Source: CAZWRK01 sp964635875
GTDB taxonomy: Bacteria; Pseudomonadota; Gammaproteobacteria; Burkholderiales; Aquaspirillaceae
NCBI GenBank assembly: GCA_964635875.1
Contig: CAZWRK010000002.1
Coordinates: forward strand, 1-64,000
Direction of reading: 5' to 3'
DNA: 64,000 nt
The notes under the pieces were generated by a model. The model saw only the letters and a program-made list of their open reading frames with translations, did not search any database and was not told the DNA's origin. Both the position numbers and the translations under genes were made by a program. Shown in pieces: positions 17,191-26,286 of the stretch. The first letter of the stretch is position 1. Every line of letters begins with the position of its first letter.

Positions 17191-20100
17191 TTACCAGAGA
17201 GAGTCGTCGGTCAGAGAGGCTTCCAGGGCCTCGTAGTGAGTCCCCTTGATGTCCAGGGAACCGAGGTTAGACGCCGTGACGCCCTCGCCCTCGTTGATGA
17301 TCTCCTGCTGCTCTGCGGGAGAGAACACCTTGCCTGCCTGAGCCTGGATGGACGGAGGCTTGCCGGTGGCGAGGAACTGGCGGGCGGCAGCGGCGATGTC
17401 GCCCGAGTCCGTGGACGCAGGGGCACGAAGCCACTCCAGGCCCGCATAGCCGTGGGGAGGGGCGAGACCGGCAGCGGCCTGGGCACTCCTGAGCGCAGTC
17501 TCCACGGCAGGATCTTCATCCTCGCTGCCGAGGGCGACCGGCAAGGCGGGCTCGGGCTCGTCGTGGAGCACCGCCGCAGCCTCCAGGGTGCCTTCCCCGA
17601 GATCGCCCTCGCCCATCGTGTAGTAGGTCCAGTCGGAGCCGCAGGCGACGAAGAAGGTGTCGAAGTCGAAGTCCCCGCTGGCCCCCGCAGGAACCTCGGG
17701 CACCTCAGGGTGGTCGTCCTGGTAGGCAACGGTGAGGTGAGGGGTGAAGCCGTGGTTGTTCGGCACTTCGATCCCAGCATCGCCCAGCCACTCCATGAGC
17801 CGGGCTCGCCACTCGTCTAGCCCTGGGATGTCCATGAGGGCCACGAGCACCTTGCCGTTGGGGTTGTCGAACACCCCCATGCCGCCGACCCGCCCGGTGA
17901 GCCTCTTGGCACCGAAGGAGAAGGCTGCCATCAGTTGATGGAGGGCATCGACGTTGATGTCTGCGGCCTTGCCGAGATAGGCGACGGTGACGTGCATGTT
18001 CTCCACGTCCTCGCCACCGGCCTGGGCGAGCGCACCGCAGACGGCATCCGGGGGCCGGAGGGCGATCATGCAGCCATCCATGTCCGGGCCGTCGGCAGAG
18101 ATCACCCGGAGCGAGGCGATGCGCTCCTGCTCCACCCGCTCCTGGATGTGCTGGGCGATGGGGGCGCAGTCGATCTGCTCGGAGCCAGCCAGCCACCCGC
18201 CGTTCCCGTCCGGGTAGGGAGGCAGGGCAAGCTCACCGAGAAGCTGGTACAGCCCCTCTTCGGTGAAGGTGATGTTCGATTCCGAAGCGATGGCCGAAGC
18301 GAGCGACGGGGCCAGCGACCGATCCAGTGAGGCAGGACGGAGGTACCGCTTCTGGACGGGGTACTCCAGCACGTCCGGTGGGATCTCCACCTTGTCCCAG
18401 TGGGCCGTCATCAGGTCGAAGAGTTCCTGCCTCCGAGCCTTCGGGGTGGCCGGTGCCCGGAACTCTTCGTACATCTTGTGGAGCGTCTTCTGCTTGAGTT
18501 CCAGCGACTCCTTGGTGTGGAACTGCAACTCGAAACGGAAGTCGGCGGGGGTGGCGATGACGTAGGAGAGGTCAGAGTACGGGTCGCCCCGGAGCCACGA
18601 GTTCTCTTCCTTCACGATCTCGTAGTTGGCCTCCTGGAGACCGAAGAGGACATCCTGCACCTGGGCGGCGTAGTCGGCAGGGTGGAAGACGATCGTGTAG
18701 CGGAGGGAGTCGTCCAGGACCATGCGGGGGTCGGAGCCCAGGCGCGGGTCGAAGTTCTTGCGGACGAGCTTGTCCTTGATCTTGCCCTGCTCCTTGAGCC
18801 GGTACTGGAGCCCTTCGACGGTGCCGCCGTTCTCTCGGGCCAGGCGGTTGATGAGCGGGGTGGTGAAGGTGTCCTCCCGCTTGGCGGTCGCTGCGTACCA
18901 GGCGGCGATCTCTTCGATCGTCGGGTTGGCCTTGATGGCGGGCATGGCCTCGGCCTGGAGCCCGGCCTTGCGCTTGCGCTTGGTCGGCCCCTTCGTCCAG
19001 GAGGGAGAACGCCCAGGAGTGCTCTGCTGGGCGTCACCGAAGCCCGGCCCCTCCTTGATGGTGCCGCCCATCCACTCCTGGGCCTGGGCCTCGTAGGTGA
19101 GGGCGAGGGCGTGCGAGCACATCCTCCCCTCGTACTTCTTCCAGCGACCCGAGCGGCCCCAGGAGTAGGTGGCCCACTTGCAGCCGCACTCCCACATGGC
19201 GACCGCCGACGACCCGGCCATCCGCTGCAACCGGGTCTCGTAGGTGTTGGTGTCGCCCTGCACCTCAGCGACGATGTAGGTGCCCGCCACGGAGATGACC
19301 TTGACGCCGCTCTTCTCCCGGATGCGCTTCGCCTTCTGCTGGACATCCCGCCACGAAGCGGTGACGTGGAAGCGGAAGGAGTCATCCTCCAAGGAGGTGG
19401 AGATCAGGTCGGCCACGGCCACGAGGTCGCCAGCGGCTTCCTCAATCCGAGATCCGGTCCTGACGGGGCCGGGTCGCCCTTCACGTTGACCTCCCTGCGA
19501 GTAGGGGATGGTCGCGTCGGTGTAGGAGGGGTTCTCGCCGCTGTTGGGGCCGGGCTCGGAGATGGAGCAACCCTTCTGACCCTCCCAGGTGCCCAGGGTG
19601 CAGAACCCGCGGTCCTGAGGCACCCAGATGGCACGGCCCTCAGCGATCGTGGCTGGCTCGTCCAGGCCCGACGGGTAGTAGCACCGCTCGTCGCGCCGGA
19701 ACCGGCACCAGTCGTAGCTCCAGCGCCCCCTGCCGTCGTCCCGGACGCTCTCGGGGAGGGCGTTGTTGATCCTGTCGGCCAGCCAGTCTCCGGGACCGGC
19801 GACCGACCTGATGCCCACGGGGGTCTCGGTGAGGGAGGCCCGGAAGTCCCCCATCGGGTACTCCTTGCCGACGGAAAGCTGGTTGCCGCCAGAGGCCCAG
19901 CCGTCCCAGCCTTCGGGCTCGGTGTAGCTCTGGACGCTCACCTCGCCCCCGGTGGTCGCCGCCAGTTCGTCCCTCTTGTCCTTGGCGTCGAAGCTGTCGC
20001 TCACGGGGCCGTAGAGGATGTTGCCCCGATCGTCGGTGACGATCCACGAGGCGCTCCGTCGGCTGGCTGCGACAGAGATGGAGCCCTCCAGCGGAGGACG

Positions 20101-20655
20101 ATCCACGAGGATGTCCTCAAGCTCGGGGTAGTCCTCCGAGGCGACGTGGAGCCCGCCCTCCACCGCTGCGGCGGTGGCGAGGTCGCCTGAGGGGTTTGCC
20201 TCCAGGAGAACGCCGGAGTCCACGAGGGAATAGAGCGACCGCTCATCACCTTCGGGCCAGAGGATCTCGGCGGTGTAGATCCCGCTCTCGCCCTGATCCA
20301 TCCACTTGACGCTGACCGTGCCGAAGTGCTCCTGGAAGAAGCCCCAGGGGTCGGACGATCGGAAGCGGACCAGCATGGTGGTCGCCGCCGCCTCGGTGGA
20401 GATCGACGCCTGGGAGGCGATCTCACCGCCTACGAGAGCAAGCTGGCTGGCGCTGTAGTGGCCCCCGCCCAGGGAGCCGTCCAGAGAGACCTCGTAGACC
20501 TCCGAGCCGCCGCCAGGGCCGTCCAGGACGGCCTGGACGGTCCCGAGGATGCCATCGACAGTCTTCACCCGCTGACCGGGCTGGAACTCCCAGTAGGCCG
20601 AGGCATCGAAGCCTGCGGCCTTGCGGGAAGCACGGGTGTCGTGGCGAGGGCTCAT
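17191..20655 (-). CDS. Polyvalent protein: SWIM, RelA/SpoT-like and 2H phosphoesterase domains
   Basis: A 1154-residue protein. N-terminal residues 25-75 look like an SH3-type barrel. About 488-515 is a SWIM zinc finger (ECGCKW then MCSHAL). About 608-735 resembles the RelA/SpoT nucleotidyltransferase fold: DDSLRYTIVF, an NSW turn and FELQFHTKES, as in (p)ppGpp synthetases. About 860-985 is a 2H phosphoesterase-like domain with two HxT motifs (HVTVAYL, HLTVAY); relatives cut 2'-5' or cyclic nucleotides and include phage anti-CBASS enzymes. Pairing a possible alarmone enzyme with a nucleotide phosphodiesterase is notable. ATG 20655 lies seven bases after the conserved late-type box. The gene follows the portal directly. 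The effector role is inferred. Confidence 0.7.
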   Translation of the reverse strand: MSPRHDTRASRKAAGFDASAYWEFQPGQRVKTVDGILGTVQAVLDGPGGGSEVYEVSLDGSLGGGHYSASQLALVGGEIASQASISTEAAATTMLVRFRSSDPWGFFQEHFGTVSVKWMDQGESGIYTAEILWPEGDERSLYSLVDSGVLLEANPSGDLATAAAVEGGLHVASEDYPELEDILVDRPPLEGSISVAASRRSASWIVTDDRGNILYGPVSDSFDAKDKRDELAATTGGEVSVQSYTEPEGWDGWASGGNQLSVGKEYPMGDFRASLTETPVGIRSVAGPGDWLADRINNALPESVRDDGRGRWSYDWCRFRRDERCYYPSGLDEPATIAEGRAIWVPQDRGFCTLGTWEGQKGCSISEPGPNSGENPSYTDATIPYSQGGQREGRPGPVRTGSRIEEAAGDLVAVADLISTSLEDDSFRFHVTASWRDVQQKAKRIREKSGVKVISVAGTYIVAEVQGDTNTYETRLQRMAGSSAVAMWECGCKWATYSWGRSGRWKKYEGRMCSHALALTYEAQAQEWMGGTIKEGPGFGDAQQSTPGRSPSWTKGPTKRKRKAGLQAEAMPAIKANPTIEEIAAWYAATAKREDTFTTPLINRLARENGGTVEGLQYRLKEQGKIKDKLVRKNFDPRLGSDPRMVLDDSLRYTIVFHPADYAAQVQDVLFGLQEANYEIVKEENSWLRGDPYSDLSYVIATPADFRFELQFHTKESLELKQKTLHKMYEEFRAPATPKARRQELFDLMTAHWDKVEIPPDVLEYPVQKRYLRPASLDRSLAPSLASAIASESNITFTEEGLYQLLGELALPPYPDGNGGWLAGSEQIDCAPIAQHIQERVEQERIASLRVISADGPDMDGCMIALRPPDAVCGALAQAGGEDVENMHVTVAYLGKAADINVDALHQLMAAFSFGAKRLTGRVGGMGVFDNPNGKVLVALMDIPGLDEWRARLMEWLGDAGIEVPNNHGFTPHLTVAYQDDHPEVPEVPAGASGDFDFDTFFVACGSDWTYYTMGEGDLGEGTLEAAAVLHDEPEPALPVALGSEDEDPAVETALRSAQAAAGLAPPHGYAGLEWLRAPASTDSGDIAAAARQFLATGKPPSIQAQAGKVFSPAEQQEIINEGEGVTASNLGSLDIKGTHYEALEASLTDDSLW

Positions 20656-20657
20656 CT

Positions 20658-20692
20658 CACTTCTTAGGAGGACTCAGAGACACCTGGACAGG
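20658..20692 (-). promoter_or_regulatory. Conserved late-promoter-like element, copy 2
   Basis: Minus-strand CCTGTCC, 17 bases, CCTAAGAAGTG, squeezed between the portal stop (20694) and ATG 20655. CCTAAG ends seven bases before the ATG, as in copy 1. Confidence 0.6.
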
Positions 20693-20693
20693 A

Positions 20694-22811
20694 TCAGCCG
20701 TCATCTTCGGGGAGCGGGATGTCCCTGCTCACCTTGGCGTACCGACGCATCCCCACCGAACTCGGGCCGTGCGTGATGGTGCCGATGAGGGGCCTGCCGG
20801 TGCTGTCGGTGACCATCTGCGAGGGCTCGGTGACGTTCCCTTCATCGTCGTGGACGGCCTTCGTGTAGATCAGGGGCTCCACTTCGCCCCAGCCCATCCG
20901 GGCAGCGGCCACCGGCATGTTGGCCCGCTGCTCGTCGCTCTCGGGCGGGCGGTGGCGCTGGGGGTCGGTGGCACGGTTGCGTGCCGGGCCGACGGAGCGC
21001 GGTGCCATCTGGCCGTTGTCCTGCTGCCGCTGGGCGATGTCCTGCTCGGTCGGGACCAGGGCCGGGTGGGGGTCGTCGGACTCCAGGGTGTCCAGGGCAG
21101 CCGAGGGGGTCGGGGTGACCACCGCTGAGGCCCCACCGGGGGCGTTCTGCGCCTTGGGGCCGAAGTCGTTGGCGAGATCCTCGGGGATGGGGAGGCGGCG
21201 GGCGACCAGGGCCTTGTAGACCTCCTGCCGGGTCTCCTGCTCTGCGATGGCAGCGGCGACCTGCTCGTCCTGGACGGCGGCTCGCTCTTCCTCCAGGTCC
21301 ACGGGGATGTTGGTGAAGCGGGTCTTCTGGGAGATCGGCACACCGGCAGCGACCGCCGCTTCGATGAAGTCCCGGATCTCCTTCTCCCGGCTGAGGTCCA
21401 TCGCCTTGATCTGGAGTTCGGGGACCAACAGCTTGGGCTGCTCCACGATGCGCTGCTCGCCGGTCTCTTCATCGACCTCCAGCACCTCTTCCATGACGGG
21501 GTACCGCTTGCCGCCACGGACCTCGTAGTCGTAGTGCTCTTGAGCCTCGGCCACCACGAGCATCCGCTCGCGGGTGAACCTCTTGATGAGGCGCTGGGCC
21601 GAGGTGAGCAACTGGCTCACGAGGTCTCGGTTGAGGGCGTCCCCGGCGTAGGTCTCCCCGCTGGACGAGCCCGAGAGCATCGTCTTGGAGAGACCGAAGA
21701 CCTGCAACTGGCGCTCGGAGAGCCGGTCGAAGTCAGCCGTGAAGTCGGGCATGATCTCCCTGCCGAAGACGTGGCTGATGTCCAGGCCGAAGTGGTGGGT
21801 CAGCACGCGGAAGTCGGCGGCGAGCGCAGCGTCCAGGTGGGTCTCAAACTCCTGGAGATCGCCCTCGGTGGGAATCCAGGCCGTGCCCGTGCCCAGGTCG
21901 GTGGCCGATGCACCGAGCTTGGCGAGGATGAGGGGCGTGGACAGCCGATCTGCGATGGCGTCCTGGGCGGCGTTGAGCATCTCTTCCTGGACGATGGAGC
22001 GCATCCCTCGCAGGAGGATCGGGACGCCTCGGGGGTGGAAGGTGTGGGCCTTGAAGGCGAGGTGGTGCAGCAAGACGTTGCTCACCGGCATGTAGCTGTC
22101 TTCGCCCATGAAGTGACGAAGCTCGGGGTACGCCTGGAGCAGAGCGTTGTATTCCCAGACCGGCTCACGGTTCTTGAGGATGTTGCGGAGGGTCTCGGGG
22201 AGCTTCATCTCAAACCGAGGCTGGAGGTGGAAGGCGCTCTTGATGACCCGCACGTCGTCGGGGTTCATCAACTCGTCGTCCTCCCAGACGCCGAGGGTCT
22301 CGTTGAAGCTGCCGAACGGGAACGCCTCACCGACGCTCCAGTATTCGCGCAGCACCATGACGAGGAACTCTTCGTAGTTCAACTGATCCAGGAAGAGGTC
22401 CGAGTAGAACTCGGTGAGGGCCGAGTCCTTGCAGACGAACTCCAACCCGGTCAGCGGGTACTTGGAGTAGATGTCGATGGCGCTCGCGACGATGGGGTGG
22501 GTGAGGTAGAGCAGGCGGCAGTAGTTCCTGATCTTGGACAGTTCCTCTTCGCTGTCCACCCGGTAGGGCAGGTTGTTCTGCTGCCAGTAGAACATGGGGT
22601 CACGAGGCCGAGGCGAGGCGACCGTGAGCGAGCCGCCGCCACGCTGGGCAGCAGCGAGGCGCTGGCTCCGCATCTCCCTGGCGGTGGGGTCTTCGGCGGT
22701 GCCAGCCCGGCCACGGGCCAGGGCGCGTCGAACTTCCTCGTCCAGCCCAGCCGTGGAGGGACGACCGACAGGCGACGAGCCGCCGCCAGGAACCCAGAGT
22801 CCGTCGGTCAC
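20694..22811 (-). CDS. Portal protein
   Basis: A 705-residue protein with the layout of large phage portals: a flexible N-terminus, a conserved start of the portal fold (YRVDSEEELSKIRNYCRLLYLTHPIVASAIDIYSKYP region, about 82-120), a long helical body, a region ending SKTMLSGSSSGETYAG (about 385) and an acidic, Pro-rich C-terminus. The portal forms the dodecameric ring through which DNA is packaged and ejected. It starts at GTG 22811, overlapping the previous stop. The gene is separated from the terminase by about 19 kb of other genes, which is unusually far. Confidence 0.75.
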   Translation of the reverse strand: MTDGLWVPGGGSSPVGRPSTAGLDEEVRRALARGRAGTAEDPTAREMRSQRLAAAQRGGGSLTVASPRPRDPMFYWQQNNLPYRVDSEEELSKIRNYCRLLYLTHPIVASAIDIYSKYPLTGLEFVCKDSALTEFYSDLFLDQLNYEEFLVMVLREYWSVGEAFPFGSFNETLGVWEDDELMNPDDVRVIKSAFHLQPRFEMKLPETLRNILKNREPVWEYNALLQAYPELRHFMGEDSYMPVSNVLLHHLAFKAHTFHPRGVPILLRGMRSIVQEEMLNAAQDAIADRLSTPLILAKLGASATDLGTGTAWIPTEGDLQEFETHLDAALAADFRVLTHHFGLDISHVFGREIMPDFTADFDRLSERQLQVFGLSKTMLSGSSSGETYAGDALNRDLVSQLLTSAQRLIKRFTRERMLVVAEAQEHYDYEVRGGKRYPVMEEVLEVDEETGEQRIVEQPKLLVPELQIKAMDLSREKEIRDFIEAAVAAGVPISQKTRFTNIPVDLEEERAAVQDEQVAAAIAEQETRQEVYKALVARRLPIPEDLANDFGPKAQNAPGGASAVVTPTPSAALDTLESDDPHPALVPTEQDIAQRQQDNGQMAPRSVGPARNRATDPQRHRPPESDEQRANMPVAAARMGWGEVEPLIYTKAVHDDEGNVTEPSQMVTDSTGRPLIGTITHGPSSVGMRRYAKVSRDIPLPEDDG

Positions 22812-23350
22812 CGAGAGGCCCTGACCTGTTCGATCACGGACGGGGGATCGTCAGCGTGCCGAATAGCCAGATGCGCCACGAACGAGTCGAAGGGGATGGC
22901 GACCCCCGCATGGGTGATGAACCTGGCCGTGCGGAACCGCTCCAGCCCGCCGCCCGAGGGAGGGGCAGCCACGCCGCCGCCATCCACACGGAACTGCTCC
23001 AGGCCCGTACCTCCCGTAGCTCCCGTATCCGGGAGCGGGCTACCGCCGATGGGGGCGGGGGCTCCGGCAGCCGGGACAGGGTCGTCGCTGATCCGTGCGC
23101 TGCCGGGGATGTCGTAGGGCTGGCCGTTGACCGTCTGAGGCATCGACGGGTGGACGGGCTGGGCGAAGACCTTGAAGACGAACTCGCAGAAGCCACAGGT
23201 GATGCTGCCGTCGGAGCCTCCGGTGATGCTGCCCGAGCCGCACCGCGGACAGTGGTGCAGCGGCTCTTCGCCCTCGGTGGGGGCAGGGGGAGGGGGAGCC
23301 CCGACGGCGGCGTCAGGCGGGAAGGCGGCAGTCCTCTGGGTGCGCCACAT
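22808..23350 (-). CDS. Zinc-ribbon protein with RTAA motif near N-terminus
   Basis: A 180-residue protein. Residues 6-9 are RTAA, the motif seen at polyvalent domain borders. A zinc ribbon follows (CPRCG near 34 and CGFC near 52), then a Pro- and Gly-rich linker and a C-terminal helical part. Position beside the portal suggests a head component. Function unknown. Confidence 0.6.
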   Translation of the reverse strand: MWRTQRTAAFPPDAAVGAPPPPAPTEGEEPLHHCPRCGSGSITGGSDGSITCGFCEFVFKVFAQPVHPSMPQTVNGQPYDIPGSARISDDPVPAAGAPAPIGGSPLPDTGATGGTGLEQFRVDGGGVAAPPSGGGLERFRTARFITHAGVAIPFDSFVAHLAIRHADDPPSVIEQVRASR

Positions 23351-23353
23351 CGT

Positions 23354-23821
23354 TCACTCCCGTCCGAAGGCGTCTTGCAGCAGCGCCACAGTAGCAAGGG
23401 CGACGAGATCATCGCCGTCCTCGTCGTCCAGTTGGGCGAGAACCTCACGGATGGAAGGGTCCGTGCGAATCCTCGCCGCCACGAGCCCCATCGCTTCCTC
23501 AGCAATGGCCTCCAGCCCGCCCAGGTGGCCCCGGTCGTTGAGTTCGTCCAGGAGGCCACGGGCACCTGCCCGAGCCTGGACCTCGGCCACGGAGAAGGTG
23601 ACGATCCGCCCGGAGAAGGAGTCGGTGTCCGTCACCGTGGATGCCGTCGCAGCGATCTCCATGTGACCCATCTCGTCGTAGAGGCCCGCCCGAACGCCAG
23701 ACATCCAGCGGACGTGCGAGGCCGTGTTGCCAGCGGACACGACGATGCCGACATCCCCGATGGCGGGGGTGTCGGGTGATGGATCACCGACGAAGGAGAC
23801 CTTCTGGCCGTCGGCGTACAT
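23354..23821 (-). CDS. SH3-like N-terminal domain protein
   Basis: A 155-residue protein. The first 60 residues resemble a small SH3/KOW-type barrel (KVSFVGDPSPDTPAIGDVG, then HVRWMSG); the rest is helical and acidic. It starts MYADGQ at 23821 and overlaps the stop of the large gene above. Probably virion-associated by location; the function is unknown. Confidence 0.55.
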   Translation of the reverse strand: MYADGQKVSFVGDPSPDTPAIGDVGIVVSAGNTASHVRWMSGVRAGLYDEMGHMEIAATASTVTDTDSFSGRIVTFSVAEVQARAGARGLLDELNDRGHLGGLEAIAEEAMGLVAARIRTDPSIREVLAQLDDEDGDDLVALATVALLQDAFGRE

Positions 23822-26286
23822 CAGCGGCTACCGGCCACCTTCGGGAAGCGGCGCAGGGTCTCCTTGGCGATGGCGGTCGCCATGTGATGCTCCATGCCGG
23901 GGTTGCTCGCCAGGATGTCCCGGACGATCGACGCCTCCTTCGCTCCGGTGCCGGTGGCACCAGCCGGAGAGGTGGCCCGAGACCCACAGCGGGGGCACTC
24001 GGGGACGGAGGCGTTGGGCTTCGAAGCCTCGTAGCGGAACTCGGCCATGCAGGAAGAGCACCGAGCGGTCTCGGCCAGGGAGACCACGTTGTTCGACGGC
24101 CCGAAGGGGGCGTTGACCTCTTCGATGGCCGACGAGGTGTGCTGGTTCCTCCAGACGGACTGCGCCTCTTCGCTCATCTCTTCCCAGAGGACGTTCTGAT
24201 CGGAGTGGCCGTCCTTGTAGTGGACGATGTAGGTGCCAACCTCGTCGCCCACGAGCACGGAGTAGATGTTCTCGGAGGGAGCCGCCCCAGCCACCTTCCC
24301 CGCCTTGTGGCCTCGCATGTGCTCCCTCGCCGCATTGGCCTCGGCGCTGGTCCTCACAGACTGGTACTTGCCGCACTCCGGGCACCAGAACCCGTTGGGA
24401 CCGGCAGCGGTGCGCTGCCCGTACTGCATGGCGTACTGCTCGGCCTTCTCCATCCGGCGACCGTTGATGACCGCCTCCTGCACCCACAGCCCCATGTTCT
24501 CTCCGTAGGGGGCGAAGGTGCGCTTCCACTCCACCGCTGCGATGCGGCGAGCCTCACGCTCGTTCTTGGTGAAGTCGTCCTCGGTGTAGCCACACTGGGC
24601 GCAGAGCCCGGCCACTGGGTTGAACTGGGCGGTGCCGCAGTTCGGGCACATGGTCTTCTTCGGCTCACCGATGTCGGTGGGCTGCTGGAGGGTGCTGGCC
24701 TTGTTCAGCAGGCGGAAGGCGGCGTCGGACATCTGAGCGAGGGACATGGCACCGAAGCGAGCCTTGTTGCTCTCGCTGAGGGCGTCGTACACCTGGACGA
24801 TGGCCGAGGCCGAGAAGGTGTCCAGACCGTTGGCGCGGTCGAAGGTCCGGGTCCGCACGACCTCTCGGGCGATGGCGATGTTCGGAGGATCGACGGCGGC
24901 GGTGCGGGGACGGCTGAACCGGCTGAACCGGCTGATGCTGCTGGCGCTGTCCAGGTCCACCACGTCATCGAAGCCAGCGGAGATGAGAGCCTCCTGGAGC
25001 CCGAGGATGCCCGCCTGGAGGTTGCCGCCCGTGCCCGAAGCGATCGGGGGCTGGTCCCCGTCCATGTCGGCGTAGACCTCCCAGAGCAGCGGCTCGTAGT
25101 CGCCGTAGACGAGTCGCCAGTGGTCCCCGTAGTAGCTCGTGGAGGCACCGGCAGCCTTCTGCTGCGCCGCTGCGATGCGGCGAGCCTCACGCTCGTTCTT
25201 GGTGAAGTCGTCCTCGGTGTAGCCACACTGGGCGCAGAGCCCGGCCACTGGGTTGAACTGGGCGGTGCCGCAGTTCGGGCACATGGTCTTCTTCGGCTCA
25301 CCGATGTCGGTGGGCTGCTGGAGGGTGCTGGCCTTGTTCAGCAGGCGGAAGGCGGCGTCGGACATCTGAGCGAGGGACATGGCACCGAAGCGAGCCTTGT
25401 TGCTCTCGCTGAGGGCGTCGTACACCTGGACGATGGCCGAGGCCGAGAAGGTGTCCAGACCGTTGGCGCGGTCGAAGGTCCGGGTCCGCACGACCTCTCG
25501 GGCGATGGCGATGTTCGGAGGATCGACGGCGGCGGTGCGGGGACGGCTGAACCGGCTGAACCGGCTGATGCTGCTGGCGCTGTCCAGGTCCACCACGTCA
25601 TCGAAGCCAGCGGAGATGAGAGCCTCCTGGAGCCCGAGGATGCCCGCCTGGAGGTTGCCGCCCGTGCCCGAAGCGATCGGGGGCTGGTCCCCGTCCATGT
25701 CGGCGTAGACCTCCCAGAGCAGCGGCTCGTAGTCGCCGTAGACGAGTCGCCAGTGGTCCCCGTAGTAGCTCGTGGAGGCACCGGCAGCCTTCTGCTGCGC
25801 CGCGCTGGGCTTGGCGCTGTGGAAGGCGTTGTGGCAGAAGCCCCGACCGATGCGGAACCGGGGGCGGTCCTTCTCTTCGTTGCAGTCGGGGCAGACGGCC
25901 TTGGCCTGACGACGAGATGCCATGAACTCGTTGCGGGCGACGGCCTCGGCGTTGGCCTTGGCGTCCTCCAGGGTCTTGCTGGTCCCGCTGATGATCTGGC
26001 CCGGATCGCCACCCGGATCTACCAGATACTCGTAGGGCTCGTCGTAGCCGGTCTGCACCTCCAGCGTGATCCCGCCGTAGTTGGCCGACCAGAACCCGGA
26101 AACCTCACGGTCCTGGACCCAGTTGGCCTCAGACTGGGCCGTGCGGCGGGAGGCGTCCTTCTCGTCCCACCCATCGTCGGCGTCGATGTCGGTGGAGGCA
26201 CACCGGGGGCAGCGGCCCTCGGAGAGCACCTGGGCAGCCGTCCGCTGGAAGCGGTGCTGACACCCGTGACAGATGATGCGGATCAT
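23821..26286 (-). CDS. Large virion-region protein with exact 211-residue tandem repeat
   Basis: An 821-residue protein. It begins with a zinc ribbon (CHGCQHRFQRTA, then CPRC), followed by a SRRTAQ motif. Residues about 163-373 and 374-584 are two identical copies of a 211-residue unit. Each unit holds a YYGDHWRLVYGDYEPLLWEVYADMDG-type domain, a PRTAAVD linker, a helical segment and a CPNCG/CAQCG ribbon. A third ribbon region (CPECG) and a C-terminal CSSC/CPRCG ribbon follow. The repeats are identical at DNA level too (24534-25799), so the duplication is very recent or an assembly product. No enzyme family was recognised; the style matches the polyvalent proteins alongside. Confidence 0.65.
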   Translation of the reverse strand: MIRIICHGCQHRFQRTAAQVLSEGRCPRCASTDIDADDGWDEKDASRRTAQSEANWVQDREVSGFWSANYGGITLEVQTGYDEPYEYLVDPGGDPGQIISGTSKTLEDAKANAEAVARNEFMASRRQAKAVCPDCNEEKDRPRFRIGRGFCHNAFHSAKPSAAQQKAAGASTSYYGDHWRLVYGDYEPLLWEVYADMDGDQPPIASGTGGNLQAGILGLQEALISAGFDDVVDLDSASSISRFSRFSRPRTAAVDPPNIAIAREVVRTRTFDRANGLDTFSASAIVQVYDALSESNKARFGAMSLAQMSDAAFRLLNKASTLQQPTDIGEPKKTMCPNCGTAQFNPVAGLCAQCGYTEDDFTKNEREARRIAAAQQKAAGASTSYYGDHWRLVYGDYEPLLWEVYADMDGDQPPIASGTGGNLQAGILGLQEALISAGFDDVVDLDSASSISRFSRFSRPRTAAVDPPNIAIAREVVRTRTFDRANGLDTFSASAIVQVYDALSESNKARFGAMSLAQMSDAAFRLLNKASTLQQPTDIGEPKKTMCPNCGTAQFNPVAGLCAQCGYTEDDFTKNEREARRIAAVEWKRTFAPYGENMGLWVQEAVINGRRMEKAEQYAMQYGQRTAAGPNGFWCPECGKYQSVRTSAEANAAREHMRGHKAGKVAGAAPSENIYSVLVGDEVGTYIVHYKDGHSDQNVLWEEMSEEAQSVWRNQHTSSAIEEVNAPFGPSNNVVSLAETARCSSCMAEFRYEASKPNASVPECPRCGSRATSPAGATGTGAKEASIVRDILASNPGMEHHMATAIAKETLRRFPKVAGSR
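24534..25166. repeat. 633-bp tandem repeat, copy 1
   Basis: Direct in-frame repeat inside the 23821-26286 gene; the next unit follows immediately with no visible difference. Confidence 0.85.
25167..25799. repeat. 633-bp tandem repeat, copy 2
   Basis: Second unit of the perfect tandem duplication (211 codons). Identity is judged by reading both copies side by side. Confidence 0.85.
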
